Below the pieces are notes generated by a model. That model made no database searches. It saw only the letters and a list, made by a program, of their open reading frames with translations, and was not told the DNA's origin. Below, one piece after another: positions 24,241 through 33,326 of a DNA stretch of 52,677 bases (the stretch's first letter is position 1; every line of letters begins with the position of its first letter). The DNA is from Acidobacteriota bacterium (GTDB lineage Bacteria > Acidobacteriota > Terriglobia > Bryobacterales > Bryobacteraceae): positions 1 through 52,677 of the forward strand of contig JACQZS010000325.1 of NCBI GenBank assembly GCA_016213725.1. The letters run 5' to 3'. A program made the translations under genes and the position numbers.

Positions 24241-25725
24241 TCAGGCGAGTTTCAACTCGCGGATGGCGTCGCCGGCGCCACTCAGATTGGCGAGTTTCAT
24301 CTCGGAGTACTTGCGCGAGAGGATGACGCCGTGGGCGCCACCTTTGAACGCGGCGAGCACGGCATCTTTGGTGCCCTTGGGCGTGCTCTTGCTGTGGCTG
24401 TCTCCGGTGGGGATGTCGATATCGATGCCGGGCCAGATGAGTGTGCTTGTCCCGGCGGCGCCCAGGACGGCGCGCTGGGTTTCACGGAGGACGTAATCGG
24501 CGGAGAGGCCGGTGAAAGGGATCTGCTCGTAGGAACGTTCGCGGGCGTTGAGGACGTGGTAGTGGAACTCGAGGGCGTCCTGCTTGGGGAGGTCGCCGTA
24601 GAGGTTGGCGGTGACGGAGTCGATGTAGGAGGCCATTCGCTCGCCGCCGCAGTTGTGGTAGATGACCATCTTCAGAAAGTCCGATGAGGGGGCAATGGTC
24701 TTGAGATCCTGCTGGGCGCGATAGAAGGGACTGAAGGAGTTGTTGTGCCAGATGTGCCAGCCGACCTGGAGGCCGGGCTTGATCTGATGGGCGCGGGCGT
24801 GCATGGCGGAGTAGATTTCGCGCAGGCCGTCGTGCCAGAACTGCTCCCAGGCGAGGATTTCGGGGTAGCGCATGAGGAGGCGCCAGAAGGAGACGTAGTA
24901 GCCGTCGACGGGGCGCTGGCCGGCGCGGCCGGCGCGGACGAACTTCTCGAGTTCGAGGTAGCCCTGCCTGACGCGCTCGAACTGGAACTGGCCGAGCGCA
25001 CGGGCCTTCTTTTCGCAGTGCTCGCAGAAGCAGCTGGCTGAGGCGGGATCGCTGCCGCGTCCGCCGTGGTTGGAGCCGAGGGCGATGCCGAGGGCGCCGT
25101 GGCGTTCGGAGCCCCACATGATGCCGTCGATGTCGTAGGAGCGGGCGTAGTCTTCCACCAGGCCGAGCAGGAAGTTGCGATGGTAAGGGTTGTTGACGCA
25201 GAGGCGGCGGGCTGGGCGGCCATGGAGGTCCACTTCCTGGAGCTTGACGATGTTGGGGATGTCGTAGCGCCAGACATCTTCGGTCCAGAGGATGGTCTTC
25301 ATGCCGCGCTGTTTGGCCTGCGGGAGAACTTCGGCGATGATGTCGAGGTTGCCGTGGTCCGGAGCACGGGTGTCCTCGGGCTTGATGGCGGTGTCGTGGT
25401 AGTACTGCGGGTGGACCGTGCCGTAGTTGCCGCCGTGGAAGTCGAGATCGTACTCCTGCCGGCCGTGATCGGGGAGAGGCTGGCCGGGCACCTGGCGTCC
25501 GGCGATACCGCGGCCGTAGGTGAAGGTGGCGAGGAAGAGCGTGTTGACGGCGCCACGTTGCTGGAGGATATCGAGGGCCTTGGGCGTGCCCTCATCGACG
25601 AAGGAAACGGCGCCCACCTGGATGCCAACCATGGTCTTGGCGGGGACCGGCGCAGGGGCGGCGGAGAGGCTGGCGGCGGCAGCGGTGGAGGCGGACGCGC
25701 GGAGGAAGTCGCGGCGGTTGTGCAT
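24241..25725 (-). CDS. Tat-exported glycosidase-like TIM-barrel protein with a Cys-rich loop
   Basis: The 494-residue protein opens MHNRRDFLRASAS, a clear twin-arginine signal; an upstream in-frame start adds 12 residues without signal character. Segments 'GMKTILWTEDVWRYDIPNI', 'YDIDGIMWGSERHGALGI' and 'LQVGWHIWHNNSFSPFY' resemble barrel strands of GH10/GH42-like uncharacterised sugar hydrolases. A loop 'SASCFCEHCEKKA' carries a C-x-C-x-x-C group like the small metal site found next to the active site of several bacterial beta-galactosidase-like proteins. No numbered family can be assigned. It diverges from the sialidase-like fusion with 66 bases between start codons, so the two may be co-regulated. 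Confidence 0.75.
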   Translation of the reverse strand: MHNRRDFLRASASTAAAASLSAAPAPVPAKTMVGIQVGAVSFVDEGTPKALDILQQRGAVNTLFLATFTYGRGIAGRQVPGQPLPDHGRQEYDLDFHGGNYGTVHPQYYHDTAIKPEDTRAPDHGNLDIIAEVLPQAKQRGMKTILWTEDVWRYDIPNIVKLQEVDLHGRPARRLCVNNPYHRNFLLGLVEDYARSYDIDGIMWGSERHGALGIALGSNHGGRGSDPASASCFCEHCEKKARALGQFQFERVRQGYLELEKFVRAGRAGQRPVDGYYVSFWRLLMRYPEILAWEQFWHDGLREIYSAMHARAHQIKPGLQVGWHIWHNNSFSPFYRAQQDLKTIAPSSDFLKMVIYHNCGGERMASYIDSVTANLYGDLPKQDALEFHYHVLNARERSYEQIPFTGLSADYVLRETQRAVLGAAGTSTLIWPGIDIDIPTGDSHSKSTPKGTKDAVLAAFKGGAHGVILSRKYSEMKLANLSGAGDAIRELKLA

Positions 25726-25791
25726 GGGTGACAGTTTTTCGCAGGACCCGTGGGGAGTCAAGGAGGAGTGAGAATCGGAGACAATGCGCTT

Positions 25792-28107
25792 ATGTTGCGG
25801 ATCGCGATGGTCTCCATTTTGGGTTTGAGCGCGGCAGGACAGAGTTTCGTCAACACGGCCGGGATGAAGATGGTGCGGGTGGAGGCGGGGCGATTCCGCA
25901 TGGGGGAGAGCGCTGTGGTGCTGGACGATCTACTGGATCCGTTGACGTATCCGACGCGCAGCGAACTGGTGAAGCGGTTTCCGCAAGTGGAGCCGGCGAA
26001 GTTCCGGATTCCGTTCGAGGCTCGGCGGCACGGGGATTACGATGAGACGCCGGTGCGCGAGGTGAAGATCAGCAAGGCGTTCCATGTGAGTGCGCACGAG
26101 GTGACGAACGCGCAGTATGAGCAGTTCGATGCCGGGCACAAGGCGCTGCGCGGGAAGTTCGGCTTCTCCAAGGCGGACTATGAGGCAGTGGTGTTTGTCA
26201 GTTGGGCCGAGGCGAAGGCGTACTGCGAGTGGCTTTCGAAGAAAGAAGGCAAGCGTTACCGGTTGCCGACCGAGGCGGAGTGGGAGTATGCCGCGCGGGC
26301 CGGGAGCGCGACGTTGTACTTCACAGGAGACCATCTGCCGGCGGAGTATCTGAAGAACCAGCGGGCGACGGGGTACCGGGCGGCGGAGGACAAAGTGCCG
26401 CTGACGGTGGGGCGGACTCCGGCCAATGCGTGGGGATTGTTCGACGTGCATGGAAATGTGGAGGAGTGGGTGGAGGATTGGTATGGTCCGTACCAGGCGG
26501 GAGCGCAGACTGACCCGTTCGGGCCGGCTGACGGGGATTTCAAAGTGACGCGCGGCGGCAGTCATGGGACGGCGGCGTATTACTTGAGATCGGCAAACCG
26601 GAGCGGTGCGCCGCCGGAGACGCGGAACTGGCTGATTGGTTTTCGCGTGGTGGCCGACGGCGTGCAGTTACCTGTGCGGCGGGCCGCGGAGGTGAAGGAA
26701 GCGCGTGGGGTGCAGAGCTTGGCGCCGCCGGTGGCGGGTCCGTATTTTCGCGGGCCGCGGCAGTTCGTAAAGATCGCGCCGAACTCGCATGGGCCGGTGT
26801 ATTCGCACCACAACCACGACATGGCGATTGCGGAGTGTCCGAACGGGGATCTGCTGGCGATTTGGTACACGTGCGAACAGGAGCGCGGGCGGGAAGTGGC
26901 GGTGGCTTCGGCGCGGCTGAGGAAGGGCGCGGAGGAGTGGGAGACGGCGGAGCCGTTCTGGGATACGCCGGATCGCAACGACCACTGCCCGGCGCTGTGG
27001 TTCGACGGCAAGGAGACGCTGTACCACTTCAATGGATTGGGTGCGGCGACGTTATGGGAGCCGCTGGCGATTGTGATGCGGACTTCGAAGGACAGCGGGA
27101 GGACATGGTCGAAGGCACGGTTTGTGACGCCGGAGTTTGGATTCCGGAACATGGTGGGCGAGCCGGTGATCCGGACTCGCGATGGAGCCATTCTGTTCGG
27201 AGCCGATGCGGCGGGGGGTTCGACGGTTTGGGTTTCACGCGACGAGGGGCAGAGCTGGAGCGAGCAGGGTGGGCACATCCGCGGGGTGCACGCCGGCATC
27301 GTGCAACTGCAGGACCGACGGCTGATGGCGCTGGGGCGCGGGCAGGATATGGACGCGTGGATGCCGAAGAGCTTCTCAGATGACATGGGAAAGTCCTGGA
27401 CGTATGAGGCGTCCGGGATGCCGCCGATTGGAGGCGGGCAGCGGCTGGTGCTGATGCGGTTGAAGGAAGGTCCGCTGCTGTTCGTGGGATTCGCGGAGAA
27501 TCCGTTTCAGTTCGCGAAGCTGAAGGATGCCACCGAGGCTCGCGGACGGATGAATCTGTTTGCAGCGCTGTCCTATGACGAGGGGAAGACCTGGCCGGTG
27601 CGGCGGGTGATTACGGACGGCGGGCCGGAGCATGCGGCGCAGACGATCGACGGTGGGCGAATCCGGATGAGCGAGGCCACATCGGAAATGCAGGGGTATT
27701 TGGCGGCGACGCAGGCCCGGAACGGGATGGTTCATCTGATCAGCAGTTGGAACCACTATGCCTTCAATAAGGCGTGGCTGGAGCAGCCGCAGAAGCCGGT
27801 ATCCCGCGCACCGAAGGTGCAGGAAGCGCCGGAGTTGCGGTTGAGTGTGGAGGTGGAAGCAGACGGGCCCGGGACGGTGGATTTGTGGGAGCCAAACGGG
27901 GCTCTGGTGACGCAGCATTACCGGGTTCTGGTGGAGAAGGGGCAGTGGCGAATTGCGGTGCGGAAAGATACGGCGGTACAGGTGTATCGCGAGGGGAAAT
28001 TGGTATCGGTGGGTGAGCCGGAGACGGTGATCGACTGGCGGCTGCCGGCGCGCGGGCGGCACCTGGAATGGAGCGGCGGGGTGAGGAAGGCGGTGGCGCA
28101 TGAGTAG
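25792..28107 (+). CDS. Fusion of formylglycine-generating-enzyme-like domain and sialidase-like propeller, secreted
   Basis: The 771-residue protein begins with a short signal ('MLRIAMVSILGLSAAGQ'). Residues of about 20-290 are a SUMF1/FGE-sulfatase domain: 'MKMVRVEAGRFRMGE', 'ISKAFHVSAHEVTNAQYEQF', 'RLPTEAEWEYAARAG', 'DVHGNVEEWVEDWYGPY' and 'VTRGGSHGTAAYYLRSANRS'. The two Cys of the catalytic FGE loop are absent there, so it is not a formylglycine-forming enzyme. From about residue 340 there is a sialidase-type propeller with four Asp boxes: 'SKDSGRTW', 'SRDEGQSW', 'SDDMGKSW' and 'SYDEGKTW'. The stop overlaps the next ATG by eight bases. The FGE-like part may act as a binding module for the hydrolase. 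Confidence 0.85.
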   Translation: MLRIAMVSILGLSAAGQSFVNTAGMKMVRVEAGRFRMGESAVVLDDLLDPLTYPTRSELVKRFPQVEPAKFRIPFEARRHGDYDETPVREVKISKAFHVSAHEVTNAQYEQFDAGHKALRGKFGFSKADYEAVVFVSWAEAKAYCEWLSKKEGKRYRLPTEAEWEYAARAGSATLYFTGDHLPAEYLKNQRATGYRAAEDKVPLTVGRTPANAWGLFDVHGNVEEWVEDWYGPYQAGAQTDPFGPADGDFKVTRGGSHGTAAYYLRSANRSGAPPETRNWLIGFRVVADGVQLPVRRAAEVKEARGVQSLAPPVAGPYFRGPRQFVKIAPNSHGPVYSHHNHDMAIAECPNGDLLAIWYTCEQERGREVAVASARLRKGAEEWETAEPFWDTPDRNDHCPALWFDGKETLYHFNGLGAATLWEPLAIVMRTSKDSGRTWSKARFVTPEFGFRNMVGEPVIRTRDGAILFGADAAGGSTVWVSRDEGQSWSEQGGHIRGVHAGIVQLQDRRLMALGRGQDMDAWMPKSFSDDMGKSWTYEASGMPPIGGGQRLVLMRLKEGPLLFVGFAENPFQFAKLKDATEARGRMNLFAALSYDEGKTWPVRRVITDGGPEHAAQTIDGGRIRMSEATSEMQGYLAATQARNGMVHLISSWNHYAFNKAWLEQPQKPVSRAPKVQEAPELRLSVEVEADGPGTVDLWEPNGALVTQHYRVLVEKGQWRIAVRKDTAVQVYREGKLVSVGEPETVIDWRLPARGRHLEWSGGVRKAVAHE

Positions 28108-29173
28108 GCAGTTGCGGAGTTGGATTCCCATCGCCGCGCCGGCGCGGCGGGAGGCGGCCGATGGGAGCGAGGCGCCGCTACGCGTAGTGCTGGGCTTCGA
28201 GCCGACGTGGTTTCACAGACGTTGCGGCGTGGACTTCGGGCGGCGGTGGCATGAGGACGCCGAGTACAGGCGGGCGACCTTGGTGGAGATGCGCGCCGAC
28301 TTGCGGAAGTCGTTTCCGGAGACGGATCAATGGAGCGGCGCGGAAGCGCGTGACGTGAATACGATTGCGGGCTGCTATGGGGTGGGGTGGATGCCGGCGG
28401 TATTCGGGTTGCCGTTGCGGTATTACGAAGACCGCTGGCCGCATCCGGAGCCGGGCCATGAGTTGAGCGAGGAAGCGGCGGAGCGGTTGGAGACGGGCGC
28501 TTTGCTGGGGTCGGCGTTTGTGGAGGGGTTGCTGACGCAGGTGGACCGGATGGCGGCGATGTGGGGTCCGGTGTATGGCGATTTGAACTGGCAGGGCGTG
28601 CTGAACACGGCGTTTCAAGTGCGCGGACAGCAGATCTTTCTGGATATGGTGGAACGGCCGGAGCTGGCGGAGCACTTGTTCGAGGTGATCGCGGAGACGC
28701 TGATCAGGCTGGCGCGGATGGTGCAGGAGCGGCAGCGGCGGTCCGGCGCGGAGATCGATTGGATGTGCGTGAGCAATTGCACGCTCAGCATGATTTCGCC
28801 AGCGATGTACCGGCGCGTGCTGCGCCGCTACGATGAGCGCATCGCCGGGTCGTTCGGGAGGTTTGGCGTGCACACGTGCAATTGGAACGCGACACCCTAT
28901 TTGGGCGGGCTGAGCGAACTGCCGGGGGTGGGCTACATCGACATGGGGTTCGATACGGATTTGGTGAAGGCGAAGGAGCTGTTTCCGGAGGCGCGGCGGG
29001 CGGTGTTATTCACAGTGGGCAAGCTTGCGGACGCAGCGGAGGTGGAGCGGTTTCTGTCGCGGGTTTGGAATGAGCTGGCGCCGTGCGATGTTGTGGTGGC
29101 GGATATTCCGTGGGACATGCCCGACGAGGCGGTGCGCGGCATGCTGCGGGCGGCGGCGAAGACTATGGAGTGA
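28100..29173 (+). CDS. Uroporphyrinogen decarboxylase (URO-D)-like protein
   Basis: The 357-residue cytoplasmic protein resembles the URO-D/MtaA-like barrel family: 'VVLGFEPTWFHRRCGVDFG' near the N-terminus, 'VFGLPLRYYEDRWPHPEPGH', 'RGQQIFLDMVERPELAEHLF', and 'VHTCNWNATPYLGGLSELPG', where family methyltransferases place a zinc-binding His-x-Cys. The last third has the typical 'VLFTVGKLADAAEVERFLSR'. It is not a heme-pathway HemE: the arginine motif of HemE is absent. Its ATG lies within the end of the sialidase-like fusion gene (8-base overlap), so expression is coupled. Members of this group often occur beside sugar catabolism genes; the substrate is not known. It overlaps the end of the convergent propeller gene by 11 bases. 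Confidence 0.65.
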   Translation: MSRQLRSWIPIAAPARREAADGSEAPLRVVLGFEPTWFHRRCGVDFGRRWHEDAEYRRATLVEMRADLRKSFPETDQWSGAEARDVNTIAGCYGVGWMPAVFGLPLRYYEDRWPHPEPGHELSEEAAERLETGALLGSAFVEGLLTQVDRMAAMWGPVYGDLNWQGVLNTAFQVRGQQIFLDMVERPELAEHLFEVIAETLIRLARMVQERQRRSGAEIDWMCVSNCTLSMISPAMYRRVLRRYDERIAGSFGRFGVHTCNWNATPYLGGLSELPGVGYIDMGFDTDLVKAKELFPEARRAVLFTVGKLADAAEVERFLSRVWNELAPCDVVVADIPWDMPDEAVRGMLRAAAKTME

Positions 29174-32100
29174 AGCGCAGGATGCGGGTGGAGAACTTGA
29201 ATTCGCCCACCCAGAGGTGCTTGCCGTCGAAGGCGAGAGAGCCGGGCATGAAGAGCTTGTTGGGCGTCAGACCGGAGCTGCGGTCGCCTGCATTGAGGGC
29301 GCCCAGGAAGGCGTTGGCGGGCTTGCCGTCGAGGGCGTCCTGGAAGCGATACCAGACGTGGACGCGGTTGTTGCTGCGGTCGGCGACGAAGAACTGGCTA
29401 TTGGCGGCTAAGGCGTCGCCGGGCAGATTGAACTGGCCGGCGGAGCCGATGCGGATGGGCGGAAACCCGGCGGCGAGGTCCTCCAGTTTCCATGCATAGA
29501 TCTGTTGGCCTTCGAAGGGGGCGGCGAAGAGGTAGTTGCCGTCACTGGAGAGCCGGCCAGGATTGGGCATTTCGAGGCTGAAGCGGGGCTCCGAGTTGGG
29601 TGTGGGTAGCCCGTCCCAGACATGGATGCGATTGGCCTGCCGGTCTGCGAGATAGAAGTAGCGGGCGTCCATGGCGACGCCGGTGAGCTCGCGCAGATCG
29701 ACCGAGCCGATACGGCCGGTGAGTGTGACGTCGGGCTTTTCCCCGTTAAGCGGAAGAGTGTTCCAAAGGTAGACCGTGCTGCGTCCGGCTGCGGCAAGGC
29801 GTGTGCCGAAAAGCGCATTGTCCCAAGGGCCTTCCTGGAGGTGGATGATGGCATCGGGCTGTGCTCCGCTGTTGTTGGGCAGGCTGCGCCAGACGAATAG
29901 CTTGCGGTCGAAATCGGAAGAGGCGAAGAGGCTCTTGCCGTCGGTGGCGAGTGCGGGGTTCTGAATGAAGAAGTTGTCGGCCCAGGTGTCCTTGGCAGGG
30001 GTGTCGCTGCCGAGGGCGAAGTCCGGCAACTGGTTGGCGGCAGTTGGGATGGAGTTCCAGGCGAGGACGTTGTTGCCGTTGTAGTTGGATACGTACAAGC
30101 GGCCCTGGGCGACGACGGCATCCGGGCCGTCTCCGTTGCGATAGCTCTGCGGCTTCAGGATGAGCGCGGGCGCAGTTTCGAAGTTTTGTGGGAGCTGGCT
30201 CCAGAGGGAGATGGATTGGAGGCCGGCCAGGATCAGCCCGCCATCCGCCGTGACCGTGCCTTTCATCCATTCGGGCCAGGAGAAGGCGGGCGGCTGATCC
30301 GGCTCAGAGGGGAAGCCAAGCCAGACCATAGTGGCGGGGCGGCTGGCTTCTCCGTAGTTGTGATCGCTGAGGGCGAAGAATGTCCGGCCGTCGCTGGTAA
30401 TGTTGCGCGGAGTTCCGGCGCCGGCGGGGCGGAGGACGAGGTCCGGTGGCTGGTTGTTTGCGGTGGGGAGTGAGTTCCAGATGAGGGCGGCGGAGCCCTG
30501 CGTGGCGACGATGGCGAACTTGTGGCCGTCGGTCCAGACTCCCCAGGGCCAGCCGCAGCGCGTGACGCCGGGGGCGGGCGCGGGTTGAGGGAGTTGGGTG
30601 AGATCGATGACCACGTCTGCGACCGCGGAGCTGCGTTCGGGGAAATGGTTCCAAAGCAGGACGCGGTGGTTGTTGGTGTCGGCAACGGCGACGGTCTGGC
30701 CGTCGGGTGTGATGGCGACGTTGCCGGGCCAGTTCAACTGGTGGAGCCCGGCACCGGAGTTGTTTGTGTCGAAGCCGGGCTGGCCGAGGACGAGGTCTGG
30801 CGGCGTGTTGGCGGTGGGCGCGGATTTCCAGATGAGAACGCGGTTGTTCCAGCGGTCGGCCAGGAGCAGCGAGGTGCCGTCGGTGGCGAGTCCGGTGGGG
30901 TGGTTGAAGAGGAGCGCGCCGCCGCTGTTATTGAAGCCTTTGGCGCCGAGAATGAGGTCGGCGGCCTGGCCGGTGGTGAACTGTCGAGTGGCGGTGCTGG
31001 TTTTGAAGTACATTTTGTAGCCGCCGCGCCAGGGGATGACGAATGGGTCTGTGATCTGCTCCGCGGGGCCGGCCTGGAGGCGGATGCCGGGGTCGATGGC
31101 CCATTGAATGCCGTCGGTGGAGACGAAACTGCGGACGGCGTTGCCCGTAGGGGTGCGCTGGTCGAAGGCGTAGAGGCGGAGCGTGCCGTCAGGGAGGGTG
31201 ATGGGTGCGGTGGTGCCCCAGCCGGTGGGAGACATAGGGCCTTCATAGGTGAAGCGGAGGCCGTCATCGGAGCGCGCGACGATGGTGGCGTTGCGCGAGT
31301 AAACATACATGAGCCATTGATCTTTGACGCGGAAGACATCCGGGTCGACGAGGTCGTCGTAGTCAAAGACGGAGGCGGATTCGCGGAAGCGGATGCCGTC
31401 GTCAGAGAGCGCCATGCGGATGGAATGGGGATTGGGGCCTGCCGCGGGATCGCCGCTGTAATCGGAGGCGAGATAGTAGAGGCGGAAGCGGCCCTGGCTG
31501 TCTTTGATGATGGAAGGATCTACGGCCTTGAGCGTGGAGAGGCCCTCGATTTGGAAGGCGGATTCGCGCTGGAAGTTCATGCCGTCGGTGGAGACGGCGC
31601 ACGCCACGGTCTCGGGCTTGGTGGCTTCCGTGGGCGGCTGGACGAAGTAGAGGATGACGCGGCTTCCGTTGTCGTTGATGGCACAGGGAACCGAAGCTCC
31701 GGTGAGGCGGAGGCCTTCGTCGCGGGTCCAAGTGAGGCCGTCCGGGCTGGTGGCCGAGGCAACGTGGTGATTCAGGATGCCGCCCGGTTGCGCGGGCTGG
31801 GGCGGCGTGGTGGAGATGGGGGCGATGAAGGACTTGATGGCCATGAGCCAGGAGCCGTCGGGGAGTTGGATGGGGGCGGGATCTGCGACGCCGAGAGACG
31901 CGGGGCCGTCCGGGGGCGCGATCACACGGTCACCGTCCTCGACCTGCCAAGCCTTGCCATCGGGAGTGAAGGCGGAGCGGATCTTGAACAGTGAACTGGT
32001 GGCCGGATTGGGGTTTACGTGGAAGTAGGTGCGCCAGCCGCCCTCGACGGGCACGGTATCGGAGACGGAGCCGCCGAGAGAGAGGATCGTGCCGGTGGCG

Positions 32101-32651
32101 GTGAAATGGAGACCGTCTGTGGATGTGCAGCGGAGGAGGTTAGCGCCCAGCGAGACGAGCATCACCCATTCGCCTGGGGTTTGGAATACATCGGGATCGG
32201 TGGCGTTGGTGTAGCGGGGGTCTCGAAAGACCTCGCCAAGGGCGTCCCAGTGGAGGCCATCTTTGGAAGAGTAGGCGGAGATCGCGCCGTCGAGGCTGGA
32301 CTTGGTGTACGCGCGGTAGGTGCCGTCCGGGAGGAGGACGATGTTGGGGTCGACATCGCGGAGGTCTGTGCCTACACGCTGCCAGGCGCCCTCGGGCGTG
32401 AGTTGCAGGGCGCCGATGCCTTCCGGGGTGCCGCTGGCATCGACAAAGAAGATGGTGGGGCGGCCGTTGGGATCGAGGAAGAGTTCGGGGACGGAGGCCT
32501 TTTCAGCGAGGGGCTCGGATCGGATGGACCAGGAAAGGCCGTCGGACGAAGTGGCGAGGAGAATCCGATGGTTCCAAGGGCCGTCCTGGGCTGCGGCGCG
32601 TAGGAGGACGAAGCTGGCGCAGAGGGTGGAGATGAACCGGCGTCGAGTCAT
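29163..32651 (-). CDS. Large Tat-exported beta-propeller protein (Asp-box-like repeats plus NHL repeats)
   Basis: The 1162-residue protein starts MTRRRFISTLCASFVLLRAA, a twin-arginine signal; the frame is open 32 codons further upstream without signal features. The N-terminal half holds at least eight repeats of the form S-x-D-G-x-x-W/F ('SSDGLSWS', 'SKDGLHWD', 'STDGLHFT', 'SPDGLTWT', 'STDGMNFQ', 'SDDGIRFR', 'SDDGLRFT', 'STDGIQWA'), like blades of GH43/sialidase propellers. The C-terminal half holds NHL repeats ('LADRWNNRVLIWKS', 'VADTNNHRVLLWNH', 'VADRSNNRVHVWYR'). No catalytic residues are evident. It is likely a surface binding or scaffold protein. Confidence 0.8.
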   Translation of the reverse strand: MTRRRFISTLCASFVLLRAAAQDGPWNHRILLATSSDGLSWSIRSEPLAEKASVPELFLDPNGRPTIFFVDASGTPEGIGALQLTPEGAWQRVGTDLRDVDPNIVLLPDGTYRAYTKSSLDGAISAYSSKDGLHWDALGEVFRDPRYTNATDPDVFQTPGEWVMLVSLGANLLRCTSTDGLHFTATGTILSLGGSVSDTVPVEGGWRTYFHVNPNPATSSLFKIRSAFTPDGKAWQVEDGDRVIAPPDGPASLGVADPAPIQLPDGSWLMAIKSFIAPISTTPPQPAQPGGILNHHVASATSPDGLTWTRDEGLRLTGASVPCAINDNGSRVILYFVQPPTEATKPETVACAVSTDGMNFQRESAFQIEGLSTLKAVDPSIIKDSQGRFRLYYLASDYSGDPAAGPNPHSIRMALSDDGIRFRESASVFDYDDLVDPDVFRVKDQWLMYVYSRNATIVARSDDGLRFTYEGPMSPTGWGTTAPITLPDGTLRLYAFDQRTPTGNAVRSFVSTDGIQWAIDPGIRLQAGPAEQITDPFVIPWRGGYKMYFKTSTATRQFTTGQAADLILGAKGFNNSGGALLFNHPTGLATDGTSLLLADRWNNRVLIWKSAPTANTPPDLVLGQPGFDTNNSGAGLHQLNWPGNVAITPDGQTVAVADTNNHRVLLWNHFPERSSAVADVVIDLTQLPQPAPAPGVTRCGWPWGVWTDGHKFAIVATQGSAALIWNSLPTANNQPPDLVLRPAGAGTPRNITSDGRTFFALSDHNYGEASRPATMVWLGFPSEPDQPPAFSWPEWMKGTVTADGGLILAGLQSISLWSQLPQNFETAPALILKPQSYRNGDGPDAVVAQGRLYVSNYNGNNVLAWNSIPTAANQLPDFALGSDTPAKDTWADNFFIQNPALATDGKSLFASSDFDRKLFVWRSLPNNSGAQPDAIIHLQEGPWDNALFGTRLAAAGRSTVYLWNTLPLNGEKPDVTLTGRIGSVDLRELTGVAMDARYFYLADRQANRIHVWDGLPTPNSEPRFSLEMPNPGRLSSDGNYLFAAPFEGQQIYAWKLEDLAAGFPPIRIGSAGQFNLPGDALAANSQFFVADRSNNRVHVWYRFQDALDGKPANAFLGALNAGDRSSGLTPNKLFMPGSLAFDGKHLWVGEFKFSTRILRFTP

Positions 32652-32728
32652 CGTGCTGCTGCCAGTATAGGTGGGTTTCGAGAGGATTCCACGAAGGAAC
32701 CGGTGGCGCCGGAAGTGATGGAGTGCGC

Positions 32729-32734
32729 TAGAAT
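32729..32734 (+). promoter_or_regulatory. Candidate -10 element for the tRNA-Gly gene
   Basis: TAGAAT matches the -10 consensus in five of six bases and lies 46 bases before the mature 5' end. No convincing -35 is visible at 16-18 bases upstream. Confidence 0.3.
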
Positions 32735-32779
32735 CAGGGAAGACCACTGTGGCCGGTCAGCAGGCCGGTTTGCCCATGA

Positions 32780-32854
<75 letters not shown>

Positions 32855-33326
32855 GAATCAATCACTTACAGAAAAGGCTCTACGCCATTCATGGGGGCAG
32901 CCCAGCCTCCGACCGGACGGGACTTCGTCTTGTGCCAATTCCAGAACTCCGGGCGACAATGCCGGGCGTGGTCGGCTGCGATTGCGATGGGGACGGAATC
33001 TCCGACGAGCGTTCCCAGACGACGCGCAATGATCCGAATCCGCGAATCGATCCACACATGCCGGATCGCCTCGTCCAACTGCTCACTTTCGGCATTCGCA
33101 ATAGGCGCCTTTCTGCGAAGCGGGCCGCGTGATTGTGGATCGAGAGTCGGAGGGGTGAGCAGCCGCGGGTCGATCCTCTGAAGTTGTACTCTGCCCGCGC
33201 CTGTCGCGGCTGAGCCACTCGTCCCACAACCTGTTGATTCTTTGGACCGAATGAGTTTCCTCAGACCACAGCCATGCCGGCGATTAAGTATGTGGGCGGT
33301 TTAAGCTATGATAAGCAAGTTGCCTA
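32855..33326. other. Gap of 472 bases after the tRNA; unassigned minus-strand open frame
   Basis: No recognisable gene. On the minus strand one frame is open from about 33299 down to a stop at about 32869. Its second half reads protein-like ('AIRHVWIDSRIRIIARRLG', 'EFWNWHKTKSRPVGGW'), but the only start is a TTG at 33078 that would cut off half of it. I recognise no family. It could be the decayed end of a gene, possibly of a mobile element next to the tRNA. Confidence 0.3.
33307..33312 (+). promoter_or_regulatory. Candidate -10 element for the glycan operon
   Basis: TATGAT, a good -10 hexamer, lies 15 bases before the first ATG of the operon; the hexamer 17 bases upstream is TTAAGT, a weak -35. 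If used, the transcript would have a very short leader, or the second ATG at 33345 would be the start. Confidence 0.35.

Noticed and set aside
25792..26660. FGE that activates the arylsulfatase at 52.3 kb
   Set aside because: The FGE-like domain lacks the catalytic cysteines, so it cannot be assigned this role.
30522..31994. Open frame of 490 codons on the + strand
   Set aside because: It is antisense to the propeller gene and contains only skew-driven composition with no recognisable domain.
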